A DNA stretch of 64,000 bases from CANKBT01 sp038235705 (GCA_038235705.1 JBBSTR010000003.1:16658-80657); one strand, 5' to 3'. Positions 1 to 8,716 are shown, numbered from the stretch's first letter. Translations and numbers: made by a program. The notes: a model not told the origin generated them from the sequence alone.

Positions 1-63
1 CATCGGCTGCGCCGCGAGCCAGGCGGTGAGCTCGTCATCGATGCCGTCGTACGTCTTTCCCAT
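1..63 (-). CDS. PPOX-type flavin-binding family protein, N-terminal fragment
   Basis: Only the first 21 codons lie in the window; the gene runs off the left edge. The visible start reads MGKTYDGIDDELTAWLAAQP, which closely resembles the opening of actinobacterial proteins annotated as pyridoxamine 5'-phosphate oxidase family (flavin split-barrel fold). The ATG is at position 63 and the reading frame is open to base 1. The family call rests on recollection of this N-terminal motif, because the FMN-binding part is outside the window. The gene lies downstream of the GH15 gene on the same strand with an 11-base gap and may be the last gene of that transcript. Confidence 0.55.
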   Translation of the reverse strand, partial: MGKTYDGIDDELTAWLAAQPM

Positions 64-74
64 GCGGACCGATG

Positions 75-1946
75 TTAGGGCGGCGGGGTGTGACTGCTGT
101 CTGAGGGCGGCGGGGTGTTGCTGTTGTCTGAGGGCGGCGGGGTGTTGCTGTTGTCTGAGGGCGGCGGGGTGTCGCTGCGCCGCAGGACGCTCTCGTGCAC
201 GGTGACGGCGCTGGCGACCAGCGCGAAGTGGCTGAACGCCTGCGGGGTGTTGCCCAGGTGCCGTCCGGCGGTGGGGTCCCACTCCTCGCTGAGCAGCCCG
301 ACGTCGTTGCGGAGATCGAGCAACCGGTCGTAGAGGGTGCGGGCCTGCTCGTGCCGACCGATCCCGACGAGCGCGTCGACCAGCCAGAACGAGCAGGCGA
401 CGAACACGCCCTCCTGGCCGGTGAGCCCGTCGTCGCCGTCATGGGTGTCGTAGCGGAGCACGAAGCCGTCGCCCCGGCCCAGGTGGGACTGCACGGCCTC
501 CACGGTGCCGACGACGCGCGGGTCGTCGGGAGGCAGGAAGCCGACTCGGGGCAGCAGGAGCAGGGCTGCGTCCAGGTCCTTGCTGCCGTACGCCTGGGTG
601 AAGGTGTTACGACTCGGGTCAAAGCCTTTGTCGCAGACCTGCGCATGGATGGTGTCCCGCAGGTCGGCCCACCGTCCGCGGGGTCCGGGCAGGTCGAACC
701 GCTCAGCCGCTCGCGACATGCGGTCCGCGGCGACCCACGCCATCACCTTGGAGTGCACGAAGTGCTGCGTCGGGCCCCGCATCTCCCAGAGCCCGTTGTC
801 CTTGTCCTGCCAGGCGCCTTCAAGGTGCTCCATGAGCGCCGACTGCAGCGACCAGGCGTCGTCGCTGCTCGACAGCGCGGCGTTGCGGGTGAGGGCGAGC
901 GCGTCGAGGGTCTCGCCGTACACGTCGAGCTGGATCTGCTCGCTCGCCGCGTTGCCGGTGCGCACGGGCTTGGACCCTTCGTAGCCGCTCAGCCAAGGCA
1001 GCTCACCCTCGGGCAGCCAGCGGCGGCCGTCGATCCCGTACATGATCTGCAGCGTCGAGGGGTCGCCGGCGACCGCTCGCAGGAGCCACTCCCGCCAGGC
1101 GACGGCCTCCTCGGTGTAGCCGGCGGCCAGCAGCGCCTGCAGCGTCATGCCGGCGTCGCGCAGCCAGCAGAACCGGTAGTCCCAGTTGCGCTCTCCACCG
1201 ATCGACTCCGGGAGCGACGTGGTGGCGGCGGCGACGAGGCCGCCGGTCGGGGCGTACGTCAGTGCCTTCAACGTGATCAGCGACCGGTGCGCGTCCTTGC
1301 GGACCGGCCCGGGCAGGGTGCACCGCTCCGACCACTCATGCCAGAAGTCCACGGTGTCGGTCATGGCCTGCTCGGCGTCCACCGGCTCCGGTTCAGGCTC
1401 GTTGCTGGGTGACCAGGTGAGCACGAACGGGACGCGCTCACCGGGACGGACCGTCACCTCGCCGACCGTGGCCCAGTCCTGCCCGTGCATCGGGACGGGG
1501 CTCGACAGGCGGACCCGGTCGGGACCGGCGACCGCGCTCGTCCCGGCGTCCTCGTGCTCCACCCATGGCCTGATGCGGCCGTGACCGAACCGCAGGCGCA
1601 GCTCGCTGCGGACGGGTACGGCCCCGCTCACACCCTCGACGATGCGCACGACGTCCGGCTGAGTACCGCGCGGGGGCATCAGGTCCAGCACCCGCACCTC
1701 CCCGTCCGGCGTGCGCCAGGTGGTCTCCAGCACGAGCGTCTCGGGCAGGTAGCGGCGGGAGGTGCAGGTGCCGCCGGCGCTCGGCGCCACCCGCCAGTGC
1801 CCGTTGTCGGCCTCCCCGACCAGGGCGGCGAAACAGGCGGGCGAGTCGAAGCGGGGCAGGCACATCCAGTCGATCGAGCCGGTGCGGTCGACGAGCGCCG
1901 CGGTCTGCAGGTCCCCGATCATCGCGTAGTCCTCGATCAGGCTCAC
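75..1946 (-). CDS. Glycoside hydrolase family 15 protein (glucoamylase/trehalase type)
   Basis: A 623-residue protein with a GTG start that overlaps the stop of the upstream dehydrogenase gene (GTGA), so the two are translationally coupled. The N-terminus (SLIEDYAMIGDLQTAALV, then GSIDWMCLPRFDSPACFA) is the signature of bacterial GH15 proteins. ERNWDYRFCWLRDAG near residue 250 is the conserved (alpha/alpha)6-barrel substrate-binding segment. Family members hydrolyse alpha-glucans or trehalose to glucose, which the neighbouring glucose dehydrogenase could oxidise; that pairing is inference. The C-terminus is odd: after the catalytic domain it ends in short Pro/Ser/Asn repeats (unit SDNSNTPPP) encoded by 27-bp tandem DNA repeats. 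Glucoamylase and trehalase cannot be told apart from sequence alone. Confidence 0.9.
   Translation of the reverse strand: MSLIEDYAMIGDLQTAALVDRTGSIDWMCLPRFDSPACFAALVGEADNGHWRVAPSAGGTCTSRRYLPETLVLETTWRTPDGEVRVLDLMPPRGTQPDVVRIVEGVSGAVPVRSELRLRFGHGRIRPWVEHEDAGTSAVAGPDRVRLSSPVPMHGQDWATVGEVTVRPGERVPFVLTWSPSNEPEPEPVDAEQAMTDTVDFWHEWSERCTLPGPVRKDAHRSLITLKALTYAPTGGLVAAATTSLPESIGGERNWDYRFCWLRDAGMTLQALLAAGYTEEAVAWREWLLRAVAGDPSTLQIMYGIDGRRWLPEGELPWLSGYEGSKPVRTGNAASEQIQLDVYGETLDALALTRNAALSSSDDAWSLQSALMEHLEGAWQDKDNGLWEMRGPTQHFVHSKVMAWVAADRMSRAAERFDLPGPRGRWADLRDTIHAQVCDKGFDPSRNTFTQAYGSKDLDAALLLLPRVGFLPPDDPRVVGTVEAVQSHLGRGDGFVLRYDTHDGDDGLTGQEGVFVACSFWLVDALVGIGRHEQARTLYDRLLDLRNDVGLLSEEWDPTAGRHLGNTPQAFSHFALVASAVTVHESVLRRSDTPPPSDNSNTPPPSDNSNTPPPSDSSHTPPP
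77..172. repeat. 27-bp tandem repeat inside the GH15 C-terminus
   Basis: Three full 27-bp units (77-103, 104-130, 131-157) plus a partial fourth beginning at 158. The second and third units are identical. The repeat encodes a 9-residue Pro/Ser/Asn/Thr unit on the minus strand, and the GH15 stop codon immediately follows the last repeat in the coding direction. The length stays in frame, so copy number can vary without disrupting the enzyme. Confidence 0.9.
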
Positions 1947-2986
1947 GTCTCGAGCTCCACGACGACCTTCACGTCGGAGTCCAGGGCTGCGAAGGCTTCA
2001 CCCGAGGCCTGCTCGAGCGGCACCCGTCGGGTGATCAGGGCGGCGAGCCAGTCCTGGTCGGCGGCAGACAGCGCGTCCACGGCGTCGACGTAGTGCCGCC
2101 GGGCCGCGTTGACGCTCCCGAAGACGACCCGGTTGCCGAAGACCATCGACCGGTTGAAGGCGTCGATGTCGACGGGCGTGGTCTTCCCGGGCGCAGAGAC
2201 CCCGGCCAGGCAGCAGATCCCGTCCGGTCGGGTCCCGGTCATCGCGGCCAGCGTCACCGAGGAGACCCCGGTGCCTTCCAGGATGACGTCCGGGACCAGG
2301 CCCGAGTCGGGCAGGCTCTCGGAGTGGTACGTCGCGCCGAGCCGGGCCACCAGGTCTGGCTTCGGGCCGCTGGTGACGATGTCGAAGACGTGGACCTCCA
2401 GGCCCCGTTGCCTGGCGAGCATGGCAGCCAGCAGCCCGACCGGGCCGGCGCCGGTGACGGCTGCGACCGCCCGCGGGATGTTGGACCGCGCAGCAATCCG
2501 GTCCACCTGCTCCCACGCCTTGGCGACCACGGTGGTGGGCTCGAGCAGCACGCCCACGCCACGCAGCGACTCGGGCACGGCGACCAGCGACTCGGGATCG
2601 GCCCGCCAGCGCTCACGGCCGAAGCCGTGCCGGCCCTTGATCCCGTGCTCGGTGTAGCGATCGTTCTGGCACAGGTCCCAGTCACCCCGGGCACAGGCGG
2701 GGCAGGGGACCGGGTCGGGACGGCGGACGAAAGCGATCACCAGCTCTCCGTCCTCGATCCCGCCGGCGCCGCTCAGCACCCGGCCGAGGTTCTCGTGACC
2801 GATCACGAGGCGGTCGCTGCCTTCCGGTGCCTCGCCCTCCTGGGCGGCGACGATGTTACGGTCGGTGCCGCACAGCCCGAGCTCGAGACCCTGCACGAGG
2901 ACGCTGCCCTCGCTCTCCTCGGGTTCGGGCCAGTCCTGCACCTCCAGGCTGTTCTTCGTACCGGGCAGGACGGTGAGGGCTCGCAT
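1943..2986 (-). CDS. gdh: Glucose 1-dehydrogenase (zinc-type medium-chain dehydrogenase)
   Basis: A 347-residue protein starting at the ATG at 2986 (MRALTVLPG); a longer open frame upstream lacks family similarity. It has the medium-chain alcohol dehydrogenase layout: an N-terminal GroES-like domain with catalytic-zinc residues (LCGTDRNIV, then GHENLGRV), a structural cysteine cluster (CPACARGDWDLCQ), and a Rossmann domain with a GAGPVGLLAA dinucleotide-binding loop. LCGTDxxI and the CPxCxxGxxxxC arrangement match archaeal/bacterial glucose 1-dehydrogenases, which oxidise D-glucose to gluconolactone with NAD(P)+. It overlaps the downstream GH15 gene by four bases, which suggests an oligosaccharide-to-gluconate route. 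Substrate remains inferred. Confidence 0.85.
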   Translation of the reverse strand: MRALTVLPGTKNSLEVQDWPEPEESEGSVLVQGLELGLCGTDRNIVAAQEGEAPEGSDRLVIGHENLGRVLSGAGGIEDGELVIAFVRRPDPVPCPACARGDWDLCQNDRYTEHGIKGRHGFGRERWRADPESLVAVPESLRGVGVLLEPTTVVAKAWEQVDRIAARSNIPRAVAAVTGAGPVGLLAAMLARQRGLEVHVFDIVTSGPKPDLVARLGATYHSESLPDSGLVPDVILEGTGVSSVTLAAMTGTRPDGICCLAGVSAPGKTTPVDIDAFNRSMVFGNRVVFGSVNAARRHYVDAVDALSAADQDWLAALITRRVPLEQASGEAFAALDSDVKVVVELET

Positions 2987-3075
2987 AGGTCCAGTCGTCC
3001 CCGGTGGCGGGGTCGGGCACACGCCGGCGGGTTCGCCAGCTGCGGCGGGGCCCTGGACCTACGGTTGGTCTGACC

Positions 3076-3912
3076 TCAGGCGGCGAGTCGGGCGCGGGCC
3101 TTCTTCAGCTCGGGCCCGGTACGCACCCCGGAAGGGATCGCGAGCAGCGCTGCGCGCACCGCGATGCCGGACGCGGTGGCGGCCAGGTCGGTCGTCGGCA
3201 GGCCTGGCAGGAGGAACTGCCGCCGGGCCCAGCGGGGCATCATCGCGAACGCGATCGACGCCATCGACGCCCAGGCCGGCCGGGCAGGCGTGCCCCACAC
3301 GACCTTGGGGGGCATGGGCGGGGCGAGCACGAAGCGCACGCCGCGCCGGGCCTCGGCGGTGGCGCGCAGGCGGGGGCGCACGTCGTCGTAGTACGCCGTC
3401 AGCTCGGCGACCGAGCCAGGCACCGTCGACGGGTCGAGCCCGACCAGGGTCGCGCTGCGTCGCTGCTCGTCGTAGTAGGAGTCCTGCTCCGCGCGGGTGA
3501 GTCGCAGCCCGCAACGGACCGCGGTCGACAGGAACGACTCGACCTCCACGCAGTGCACCCAGCGCAACAGCTCGGGGTCACTGGCCCGGTAGGGCAGCCC
3601 GCTCTCCGGCTCGGTCCCGACCACCCGGCGGTGGACACCGCGCACCCGCGCCCCGGCGCGCTCGGCCTCGGTCGTGGTGCCGTACGTGGTGATCGCGACG
3701 TACTCCGCCGTGCGGAACAGCCGGCCCCACGGATCGCCCCGGAAGTCGCTGTGCTGCGCCACCCCGGCCATCGCCAGCGGGTGCAGGGTCTGGAGCATCA
3801 GCGCGCGCAGCCCGGCGAGCAGCATCGACGGGTCGGCCTGGACGCGCCACGTGACGCTGTCCGGTCCGAAGAGCCCCGCGTCGGTCACGCCTCGAAGTCT
3901 CGCACCGGGCAT
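3076..3912 (-). CDS. Oxygenase MpaB family protein (DUF2236)
   Basis: A 278-residue protein starting at the ATG at 3912 (MPGARLRGVTD). SVTWRVQADPSMLLAG, then QTLHPLAMAGVAQHSDF and WGRLFRTAEYV, are the hallmark segments of the DUF2236/MpaB-like family. This alpha-helical family includes fungal MpaB and latex-clearing proteins, which carry a b-type heme and cleave C=C bonds. The conserved His residues in the LHPLAMAG and AQHSDF segments are candidate metal/heme ligands. The substrate is unknown. It is divergent from the monooxygenase-like gene at 3923, with only 10 bases between the starts, so the promoters must overlap or lie inside the opposing genes. Confidence 0.85.
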   Translation of the reverse strand: MPGARLRGVTDAGLFGPDSVTWRVQADPSMLLAGLRALMLQTLHPLAMAGVAQHSDFRGDPWGRLFRTAEYVAITTYGTTTEAERAGARVRGVHRRVVGTEPESGLPYRASDPELLRWVHCVEVESFLSTAVRCGLRLTRAEQDSYYDEQRRSATLVGLDPSTVPGSVAELTAYYDDVRPRLRATAEARRGVRFVLAPPMPPKVVWGTPARPAWASMASIAFAMMPRWARRQFLLPGLPTTDLAATASGIAVRAALLAIPSGVRTGPELKKARARLAA

Positions 3913-3922
3913 GCTGAAGGGC

Positions 3923-4258
3923 ATGTCGTACGTCGCGATCAACGTCCTGCAGGTGCCCGAGGGCGCCGGCACCACGCTCGAGCAGCGTTTCGCCGCCCGT
4001 CAGGGAGCGGTCGAGGGTGCGCCCGGGTTCGAGCACTTCGAGCTGCTCCGGCCGGTCACCGGCACCTCGGACTACCTGGTCTACACACGCTGGCGCAGCG
4101 AGGACGACTTCGCCGCCTGGCGCGACAGCCAGTCCTTTGCGCAGGGTCACGCAGGCGCGAGCGACCGCCCGGCCGGTGCCAAGCCGGCGGCGACCGGCAG
4201 CACGATCTGGGCCTTCGAGGTCGTCCAGCGCACCGACGGCGAGGTCAGCCCGCCGTAG
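3923..4258 (+). CDS. Antibiotic biosynthesis monooxygenase / heme-degrading-type domain protein
   Basis: A 111-residue single-domain protein starting with ATG at 3923 (MSYVAINVLQVPEG). An in-frame ATG at 3911 would overlap the divergent gene and is less likely. The pattern of a beta strand, then GAPGFEHFELLRP, then YLVYTRWRSEDDFAAWRDS is typical of dimeric ABM-fold proteins, in particular the HmoB/MhuD-like heme-degrading branch. Its 3' end overlaps the convergent alpha/beta hydrolase gene by 14 bases. Whether it degrades heme or oxidises a small molecule cannot be decided; the classic MhuD heme-binding Asn/Trp pair was not aligned here. Confidence 0.8.
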   Translation: MSYVAINVLQVPEGAGTTLEQRFAARQGAVEGAPGFEHFELLRPVTGTSDYLVYTRWRSEDDFAAWRDSQSFAQGHAGASDRPAGAKPAATGSTIWAFEVVQRTDGEVSPP

Positions 4259-5096
4259 CCGACCAGAAGTCGAGCAGCGCCCGGGCGGTCGTCAGGGGCT
4301 GCTCGGCGGCGGGACTGTGCCGGGCGTCCGCGACCACGGCGTACGAGGCGTCGAGCCGGTCGGCCATGGCCTGCTGGACGTCCGGCGGCCAGGCGTCGTC
4401 GTGGGCACCGTGCACCACCATCAGCGGCAGGGCGCTGCGCGTCGACAGCGCACGCAGCTCCTCGACCCGGTCGGCGGCGGTCAACAGCTGCTCGCCCATC
4501 ACCGCGAGAGCGAGCGCGCTGCCGGTCAGCATCCGATGACGCAGGAACGCCTCGACCGCCGGGGGCGGCGCGACGCGAGTGGGGTCGGCGGCGGACAGCG
4601 TGTCCTGGGCGGCGACGACGGCCGCAAGACCACCGTGCTCGAGGATCGGCCGGACCGCGTTCAAGATGTCGGCGCGCCCGCCGCCGATGGCGCCCGGGCC
4701 AGAACCCATGAGCACGAGGGAGAGCCAGGGCGAGCGGTCGGCGAGCACCGCTTCCCGGGCCACGAGCCCACCGAAGCTGTGACCGACCAGGTGCACGGGG
4801 TCGCCCAGCTCGGCGGCCACGGCCAGCAGGTCCAGGGCGAGGGCGGGGATCTCGAAGGCCCCCGGGTCCGTGTCGTCCGGGGACTCGTACTGCCCCCGCT
4901 GGTCGATGGCGACGACCCGCACCCCCGCTGCGGCCAGCGCTGGCAACATCGGCAAGAAGTCTTCTTTGCTGCCGGTCAGCCCGGGGACGAGCAGGGCGGC
5001 GCAGCGCGCGCCGTCGACGGGCAGCTCGATCGCGGCGAGACCGGCGTAGCGGGTCCGGAGAGCACCGCCGGGCAGGTCGTCGGACATCAGGCTCAT
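4245..5096 (-). CDS. Alpha/beta hydrolase
   Basis: A 283-residue alpha/beta-hydrolase-fold protein. The nucleophile elbow is GHSFGG. An oxyanion-region LVPGLTGS follows the first strands, IDQRGQYES follows strand 4, and the late VVHGAHDDAWPP and DARHSP supply the acid and catalytic histidine. The ATG at 5096 (MSLMSDDLPG) is preferred; a second ATG lies three codons later. It is the last gene of a three-gene operon with the phosphoesterase (stop and start overlapping as TGATG) and the zinc-ribbon protein. The substrate is unknown. The convergent 3' end overlaps the ABM gene. Confidence 0.85.
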   Translation of the reverse strand: MSLMSDDLPGGALRTRYAGLAAIELPVDGARCAALLVPGLTGSKEDFLPMLPALAAAGVRVVAIDQRGQYESPDDTDPGAFEIPALALDLLAVAAELGDPVHLVGHSFGGLVAREAVLADRSPWLSLVLMGSGPGAIGGGRADILNAVRPILEHGGLAAVVAAQDTLSAADPTRVAPPPAVEAFLRHRMLTGSALALAVMGEQLLTAADRVEELRALSTRSALPLMVVHGAHDDAWPPDVQQAMADRLDASYAVVADARHSPAAEQPLTTARALLDFWSATAG

Positions 5097-5596
5097 CACC
5101 TCGAGGGTAGGTGCGTCAGGTGGACGTCCCGGACCTCGCCGGCGTCGAGCGTGCAGGTCAGGTAGGTGCAGGTCGGCTGGGTCCGCCGGTCGGTCGGGGA
5201 GCCCGGGTTGAGCAGCCGCAGACCGCCGGGGGTGACGGTGTCCCAAGGGAGGTGGCTGTGGCCGAAGATCAGCAGATCGGTGTCGGGGTGCGCGAGATCG
5301 GCCCGGCGTTCACGACCAACCCGGGCGCCGGTCTCGTGGACGACGGCCAGCCGTACGCCGCCGACGGTCGCCCGGGCGACCTCGGGCAGACGCGCACGCA
5401 GCCCGGGGCCGTCGTTGTTGCCCCAGCAGGCCAGCAGCGACGGTGCACGCGCCTCCAGGCGGTCGAGCAGGTCGATCTCGACCCAGTCCCCGGCGTGGAC
5501 CACGAGGTCGGCACGGTCCACCTCGTCCCAGACCTGGTCCGGGAGGTCGCGGGCGCGGCGTGGGACGTGCGTGTCGGCGAGCAGCAGCAGGTGCAC
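5096..5596 (-). CDS. Metallophosphoesterase, YfcE/MJ0936 type
   Basis: A 166-residue calcineurin-like phosphoesterase. It shows the five family blocks: LLADTHVP (D-x-H), VVHAGDWV (GD), WGNNDG (GNxD/E), VVHETGAR (an H-containing block) and FGHSHLPW (GHTH-type). These supply a binuclear metal centre that hydrolyses phosphodiesters. The GTG at 5596 is chosen because a GGCAGGAG ribosome-binding site sits just upstream. An alternative GTG at 5653 would overlap the upstream gene's stop codon and add 19 residues without family similarity. It is the second gene of the 6090-to-4245 operon. Confidence 0.85.
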   Translation of the reverse strand: MHLLLLADTHVPRRARDLPDQVWDEVDRADLVVHAGDWVEIDLLDRLEARAPSLLACWGNNDGPGLRARLPEVARATVGGVRLAVVHETGARVGRERRADLAHPDTDLLIFGHSHLPWDTVTPGGLRLLNPGSPTDRRTQPTCTYLTCTLDAGEVRDVHLTHLPSR

Positions 5597-5649
5597 GACA
5601 GGCTCCTGCCCCGCCGGGTGCTGCTCACCGGCCAGCGACGAGCCTGGAG

Positions 5650-6090
5650 TCACAGCTCGGCGACGACCTCGCCGATCGGTCGGTGCGGCACCAGCAGGTC
5701 CGTGAGCCCCTCGACCCGGCCGCACTCGACGCAACGGCCGGCCAGTGCCACCCAGTCGACGTGGTCGTCCTCGGCGCAGGCGAGCCCGGCGACCACCTCA
5801 GCGATCGACTGGCCGCAGCCCTGGCAGCACCACATCGCCGGCCAGGTCCACCGGTCGTGGCTGTCGAGCACACTGACGCTGGTCGCGCACGACAGGCACC
5901 GTCGTCGGGCTACGCCGACGACGGCATCTGCCTCGACGTAGGTCCAGGTCGGGCGGGTGTCGCCGTGCGCGTCGCACGCGAGCGTCACGGTCTCGGTCAC
6001 GGTGAACGGGGACTCGAGGGCTCGCAGCCAACCTTTCAGGTCGTCCACGCTCTCGGCGGTGTGCGCCCCGGCCGTCGTCCTCAGCACCAT
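5650..6090 (-). CDS. Uncharacterised cysteine-rich protein with zinc-ribbon-like spacing
   Basis: A 146-residue protein with no recognised family. Visible features are two CxxC-like pairs (RCLSCAT near residue 70 and CCQGCGQ near 90), further cysteines at LACAEDD and RCVECGRVEG near the C-terminus, and a Trp-rich segment (TWTYVEA, DRWTWPAMW). Paired cysteines of this kind usually bind zinc structurally. It heads an apparent operon with a metallophosphoesterase and an alpha/beta hydrolase. I do not assign a function. Confidence 0.7.
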   Translation of the reverse strand: MVLRTTAGAHTAESVDDLKGWLRALESPFTVTETVTLACDAHGDTRPTWTYVEADAVVGVARRRCLSCATSVSVLDSHDRWTWPAMWCCQGCGQSIAEVVAGLACAEDDHVDWVALAGRCVECGRVEGLTDLLVPHRPIGEVVAEL

Positions 6091-6132
6091 GGAGGATGCA
6101 TCGGCCGGCGGACCGGGGTTCTGGAGCGCCGG

Positions 6133-7770
6133 TCAGGCGGAGGAGCCCTCGGCCGCGCTCTTGCTGCGTCCGCGGCCTCCCCGGCGTCGGCGACGACGCG
6201 CGCCGTCGCCGTCGGGAGCGCTCGCCTCGGAGGCTCCGTCCCCGGCTGCGCGGGCTGCGCCGCCCCCACGGGTGCGCTGCCGGGGTGCACCGCTGCGCTT
6301 GGGCAGCTCGGGCCCGCTGTCGTCGGTCGCACCGGCCGGGTGACCGCCGCGGTCACGGTCGCTGCCACGGTCGCTGCGTGAGGTGGCCGGTGCACGGTTG
6401 CGCCGGCCGGTCTCGCCGACGTCCTCGAGCTTCTCGGCCTCCAGGCCCTCCCGGGTGCGCGACGCCCGGGGCAGTCGGCCGGTGGTGCCTTCCGGGATGT
6501 CGAGGTCGCTGTAGAGGTGCGGGCTGCTGCTGTAGGTCTCCGGCACGTCCTGGAACGGCAGATCGAGCGCCTTGTTGATCAGGCCCCACTTGGGGATGTC
6601 GTCCCAGTCGACGAAGGTCACCGCGACGCCCTTGGCGCCGGCCCGTCCCGTACGCCCGATGCGGTGCAGGAAGGTCCGCTCCTCGTCGGGGCACTGGTAG
6701 TTGATGACGTGCGTGACGTCCTGCACGTCGATGCCACGCGCCGCGACGTCGGTCGCGACGAGCACGTCGATCTTGCCGCTGCGGAAGGCGCGCAGCGCCT
6801 GCTCGCGGGCGCCCTGGCCGAGGTCCCCGTGCACGGCGGCGGCCGCGAAGCCGCGGTCGGCCATGTCGGCAGCCACCTTGTCGCAGGTGCGCTTGGTGCG
6901 GCAGAAGACCATCGTCAGACCACGACCGCGGGCCTGGAGGATGCGGGCGAGCACCTCTCCTTTGTCCATCGAGTGCGCGCGGTACACGAAGATCCGGGTG
7001 TCCGGGACCACGCGGCCCTCGTCCGGCTCCTCCGCGCGGATGTGCGTGGGCTGCCTCATGAACCGGCGGGCCAGCGTGACGACCGGACTGGGCATGGTGG
7101 CCGAGAAAAGCATCGTCTGACGCTCGTCGGGGGTGAGGTCCAGGATGCGTTCGACGTCGGGCAGGAAGCCGAGGTCGAGCATCTCGTCGGCCTCGTCGAG
7201 CACCAGCACCTCGACCTGCCCGAGGTTGAGGTGACCCTGACGGGCGAGGTCGAGCAGCCGGCCGGGGGTCCCGACGACGATCTCGACGCCGCGCTTCAGC
7301 GCCTCGACCTGCGGCTCGAACGCCCGCCCGCCGTAGATGCTCTGCACCCGCAGGCCGCGGGTCTTGCCGGCGATCGCGAGGTCACCGGTGACCTGGGTGC
7401 ACAGCTCACGGGTCGGGACCACGACGAGCGCCTGCGGGACGCCGTTGCTGCCCTCGGCGACGCTCTTGACCTTCTGGACCATCGGTACGCCGAAGCCCAG
7501 GGTCTTTCCGGTGCCGGTGCGGGCCTGACCGATCAGGTCGTGGCCGGACAGCGCGATCGGCAGGGTCATCGTCTGGATGGCGAACGGCTGGGTGATGCCG
7601 ACCGCGGCGAGCGCTTCGACGGTCTCGGGCCGGGCGCCGATCGCCGCGAACCCGTTGGGCTGGTCTGCGACCGGGGTGTCGGTGGCCGGCAGCGACAGGT
7701 CGGGCTGGGCCAGGTCCGGGTGTGCCGGGTCCGTCTCGCGGTCGGGAGTGAGGGATGTGGTGCTGGACAA
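6133..7770 (-). CDS. rhlE: DEAD-box RNA helicase, RhlE/RhlB-like
   Basis: A 545-residue protein with the full DEAD-box motif set in order: a Q-motif region (GITQPFAIQ), motif I ARTGTGKT, PTREL (Ia), TPGR (Ib), DEAD (II), SAT (III), TDVAARGID and HRIGRTGRAG (VI). A long Arg/Gly-rich C-terminal tail (RRRRRGGRGRSKS) probably adds RNA affinity. I place the start at the TTG at 7770, in front of SSTTSLTPDRETD, because an AGAGG sequence lies just upstream; the open frame continues upstream without family similarity. It is divergent from the ferritin-like gene, an arrangement shared from memory with Rv3211/Rv3210c. It probably acts in RNA remodelling or ribosome/mRNA metabolism. Confidence 0.9.
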   Translation of the reverse strand: MSSTTSLTPDRETDPAHPDLAQPDLSLPATDTPVADQPNGFAAIGARPETVEALAAVGITQPFAIQTMTLPIALSGHDLIGQARTGTGKTLGFGVPMVQKVKSVAEGSNGVPQALVVVPTRELCTQVTGDLAIAGKTRGLRVQSIYGGRAFEPQVEALKRGVEIVVGTPGRLLDLARQGHLNLGQVEVLVLDEADEMLDLGFLPDVERILDLTPDERQTMLFSATMPSPVVTLARRFMRQPTHIRAEEPDEGRVVPDTRIFVYRAHSMDKGEVLARILQARGRGLTMVFCRTKRTCDKVAADMADRGFAAAAVHGDLGQGAREQALRAFRSGKIDVLVATDVAARGIDVQDVTHVINYQCPDEERTFLHRIGRTGRAGAKGVAVTFVDWDDIPKWGLINKALDLPFQDVPETYSSSPHLYSDLDIPEGTTGRLPRASRTREGLEAEKLEDVGETGRRNRAPATSRSDRGSDRDRGGHPAGATDDSGPELPKRSGAPRQRTRGGGAARAAGDGASEASAPDGDGARRRRRRGGRGRSKSAAEGSSA

Positions 7771-7985
7771 AAGCGTGCCTCTCGAGAGCCGCGCGGGCCT
7801 GAGAGGGGCGGGAGACTGCGCCCCCGTAGAGGTGCTTGGGGGCGGTCCGCCGGCGCGCCACAGGGGCGGTCCGCGCACATGGTGCAGGGCGGCAGATGCC
7901 TCCCCGTGACCAGAACGCTACCCGCCGACGCCGCTACCGTGGCGAACCAGGCGGCGCCGCGCGGCGCGCGGGAGGACGGGCACCG

Positions 7986-8633
7986 ATGAACGGCTCTCTG
8001 GACGCGTCCACGATCGACCTGCTGTCGGTGCTCGCGTACGGCGAGCTGTCCGCCTTCGAGCGGGTCGCGAGCGACGCCCGGCTGGCCCCGACGGTGCGCG
8101 ACAAGGCCACGCTCGCCGGCATCGCGTCCGCGTCCTACGCGCACTTCGTCAGCCTGCGCGACCACCTGGCGGCGCACGGCGTCGACCCGGAGGCGGCCAT
8201 GGCTCCGTTCGTGGAGGCGCTGGACCGCTTCCACGACTCGACCCAGCCCAACGACTGGTACGAGGGCCTGGTGAAGGTCTACGTCGGGGACGGCCTGGCC
8301 AAGGACTTCTACCGCGAGGTGTCGAGCGCGCTGCCGGACGCGCCTACCCGCGCCCTGGTGCTCGAGGTGCTGGCCGACACGACGCACGCGACCTACGCGG
8401 TCGCGCGGGTCACGGCGGCCATCGCCGAGCAGCCGCGCCTGGGCGGTCGCCTCGCCCTCTGGGGCAGGCGCCTGGTCGGTGAGGCGATCATCGAGGCGCA
8501 GCGCGTCGCGGTCGAACGGGATGCGCTGACCGAGCTGCTCGTCGACCAGGACCTCGCCGGGGTGCTCGGGCTGTTGAACCGCCTGACGGACGCCCATACG
8601 GAGCGGATGGCGGCGCTCGGCCTCGAGAGCTGA
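7986..8633 (+). CDS. Ferritin-like fold protein (MiaE-like)
   Basis: A 215-residue, mostly alpha-helical protein (MNGSLDASTIDLLSVLAYGE...). The regularly spaced Glu and His residues in helices (LAYGELSAFERV, SYAHF, WYEGLVKVYV, TTHATY) resemble the ferritin-like/tRNA-(ms2io6A)-hydroxylase-like proteins of actinobacteria, the Rv3210c type. In that family a di-iron site is suspected, but tRNA hydroxylation has not been shown for the actinobacterial branch to my knowledge. It is divergent from the DEAD-box gene, consistent with the conserved neighbourhood. An intrinsic terminator follows at 8667. Confidence 0.75.
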   Translation: MNGSLDASTIDLLSVLAYGELSAFERVASDARLAPTVRDKATLAGIASASYAHFVSLRDHLAAHGVDPEAAMAPFVEALDRFHDSTQPNDWYEGLVKVYVGDGLAKDFYREVSSALPDAPTRALVLEVLADTTHATYAVARVTAAIAEQPRLGGRLALWGRRLVGEAIIEAQRVAVERDALTELLVDQDLAGVLGLLNRLTDAHTERMAALGLES

Positions 8634-8666
8634 TCCGGACGTGGCAGCAGCCGGTCAGGAGAGCAG

Positions 8667-8703
8667 CAAGGCCGCCCTCCCGGACAGGAAGGCGGCCTTG
8701 TTG
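8667..8703. terminator. Bidirectional intrinsic terminator
   Basis: A perfect 10-bp inverted repeat (CAAGGCCGCC at 8667 and its complement at 8691-8700) with a 14-base loop, lying between the convergent ferritin-like and GlsB-type genes. The T-tract is short (TTG), as is common in GC-rich genomes. Confidence 0.75.
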
Positions 8704-8716
8704 CGGGAAGCGTGGT

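Noticed and set aside
77..172. Possible CRISPR-like array of short direct repeats
   Set aside because: The units are contiguous without spacers, in frame, and encode the C-terminus of the GH15 enzyme; no cas gene is nearby.
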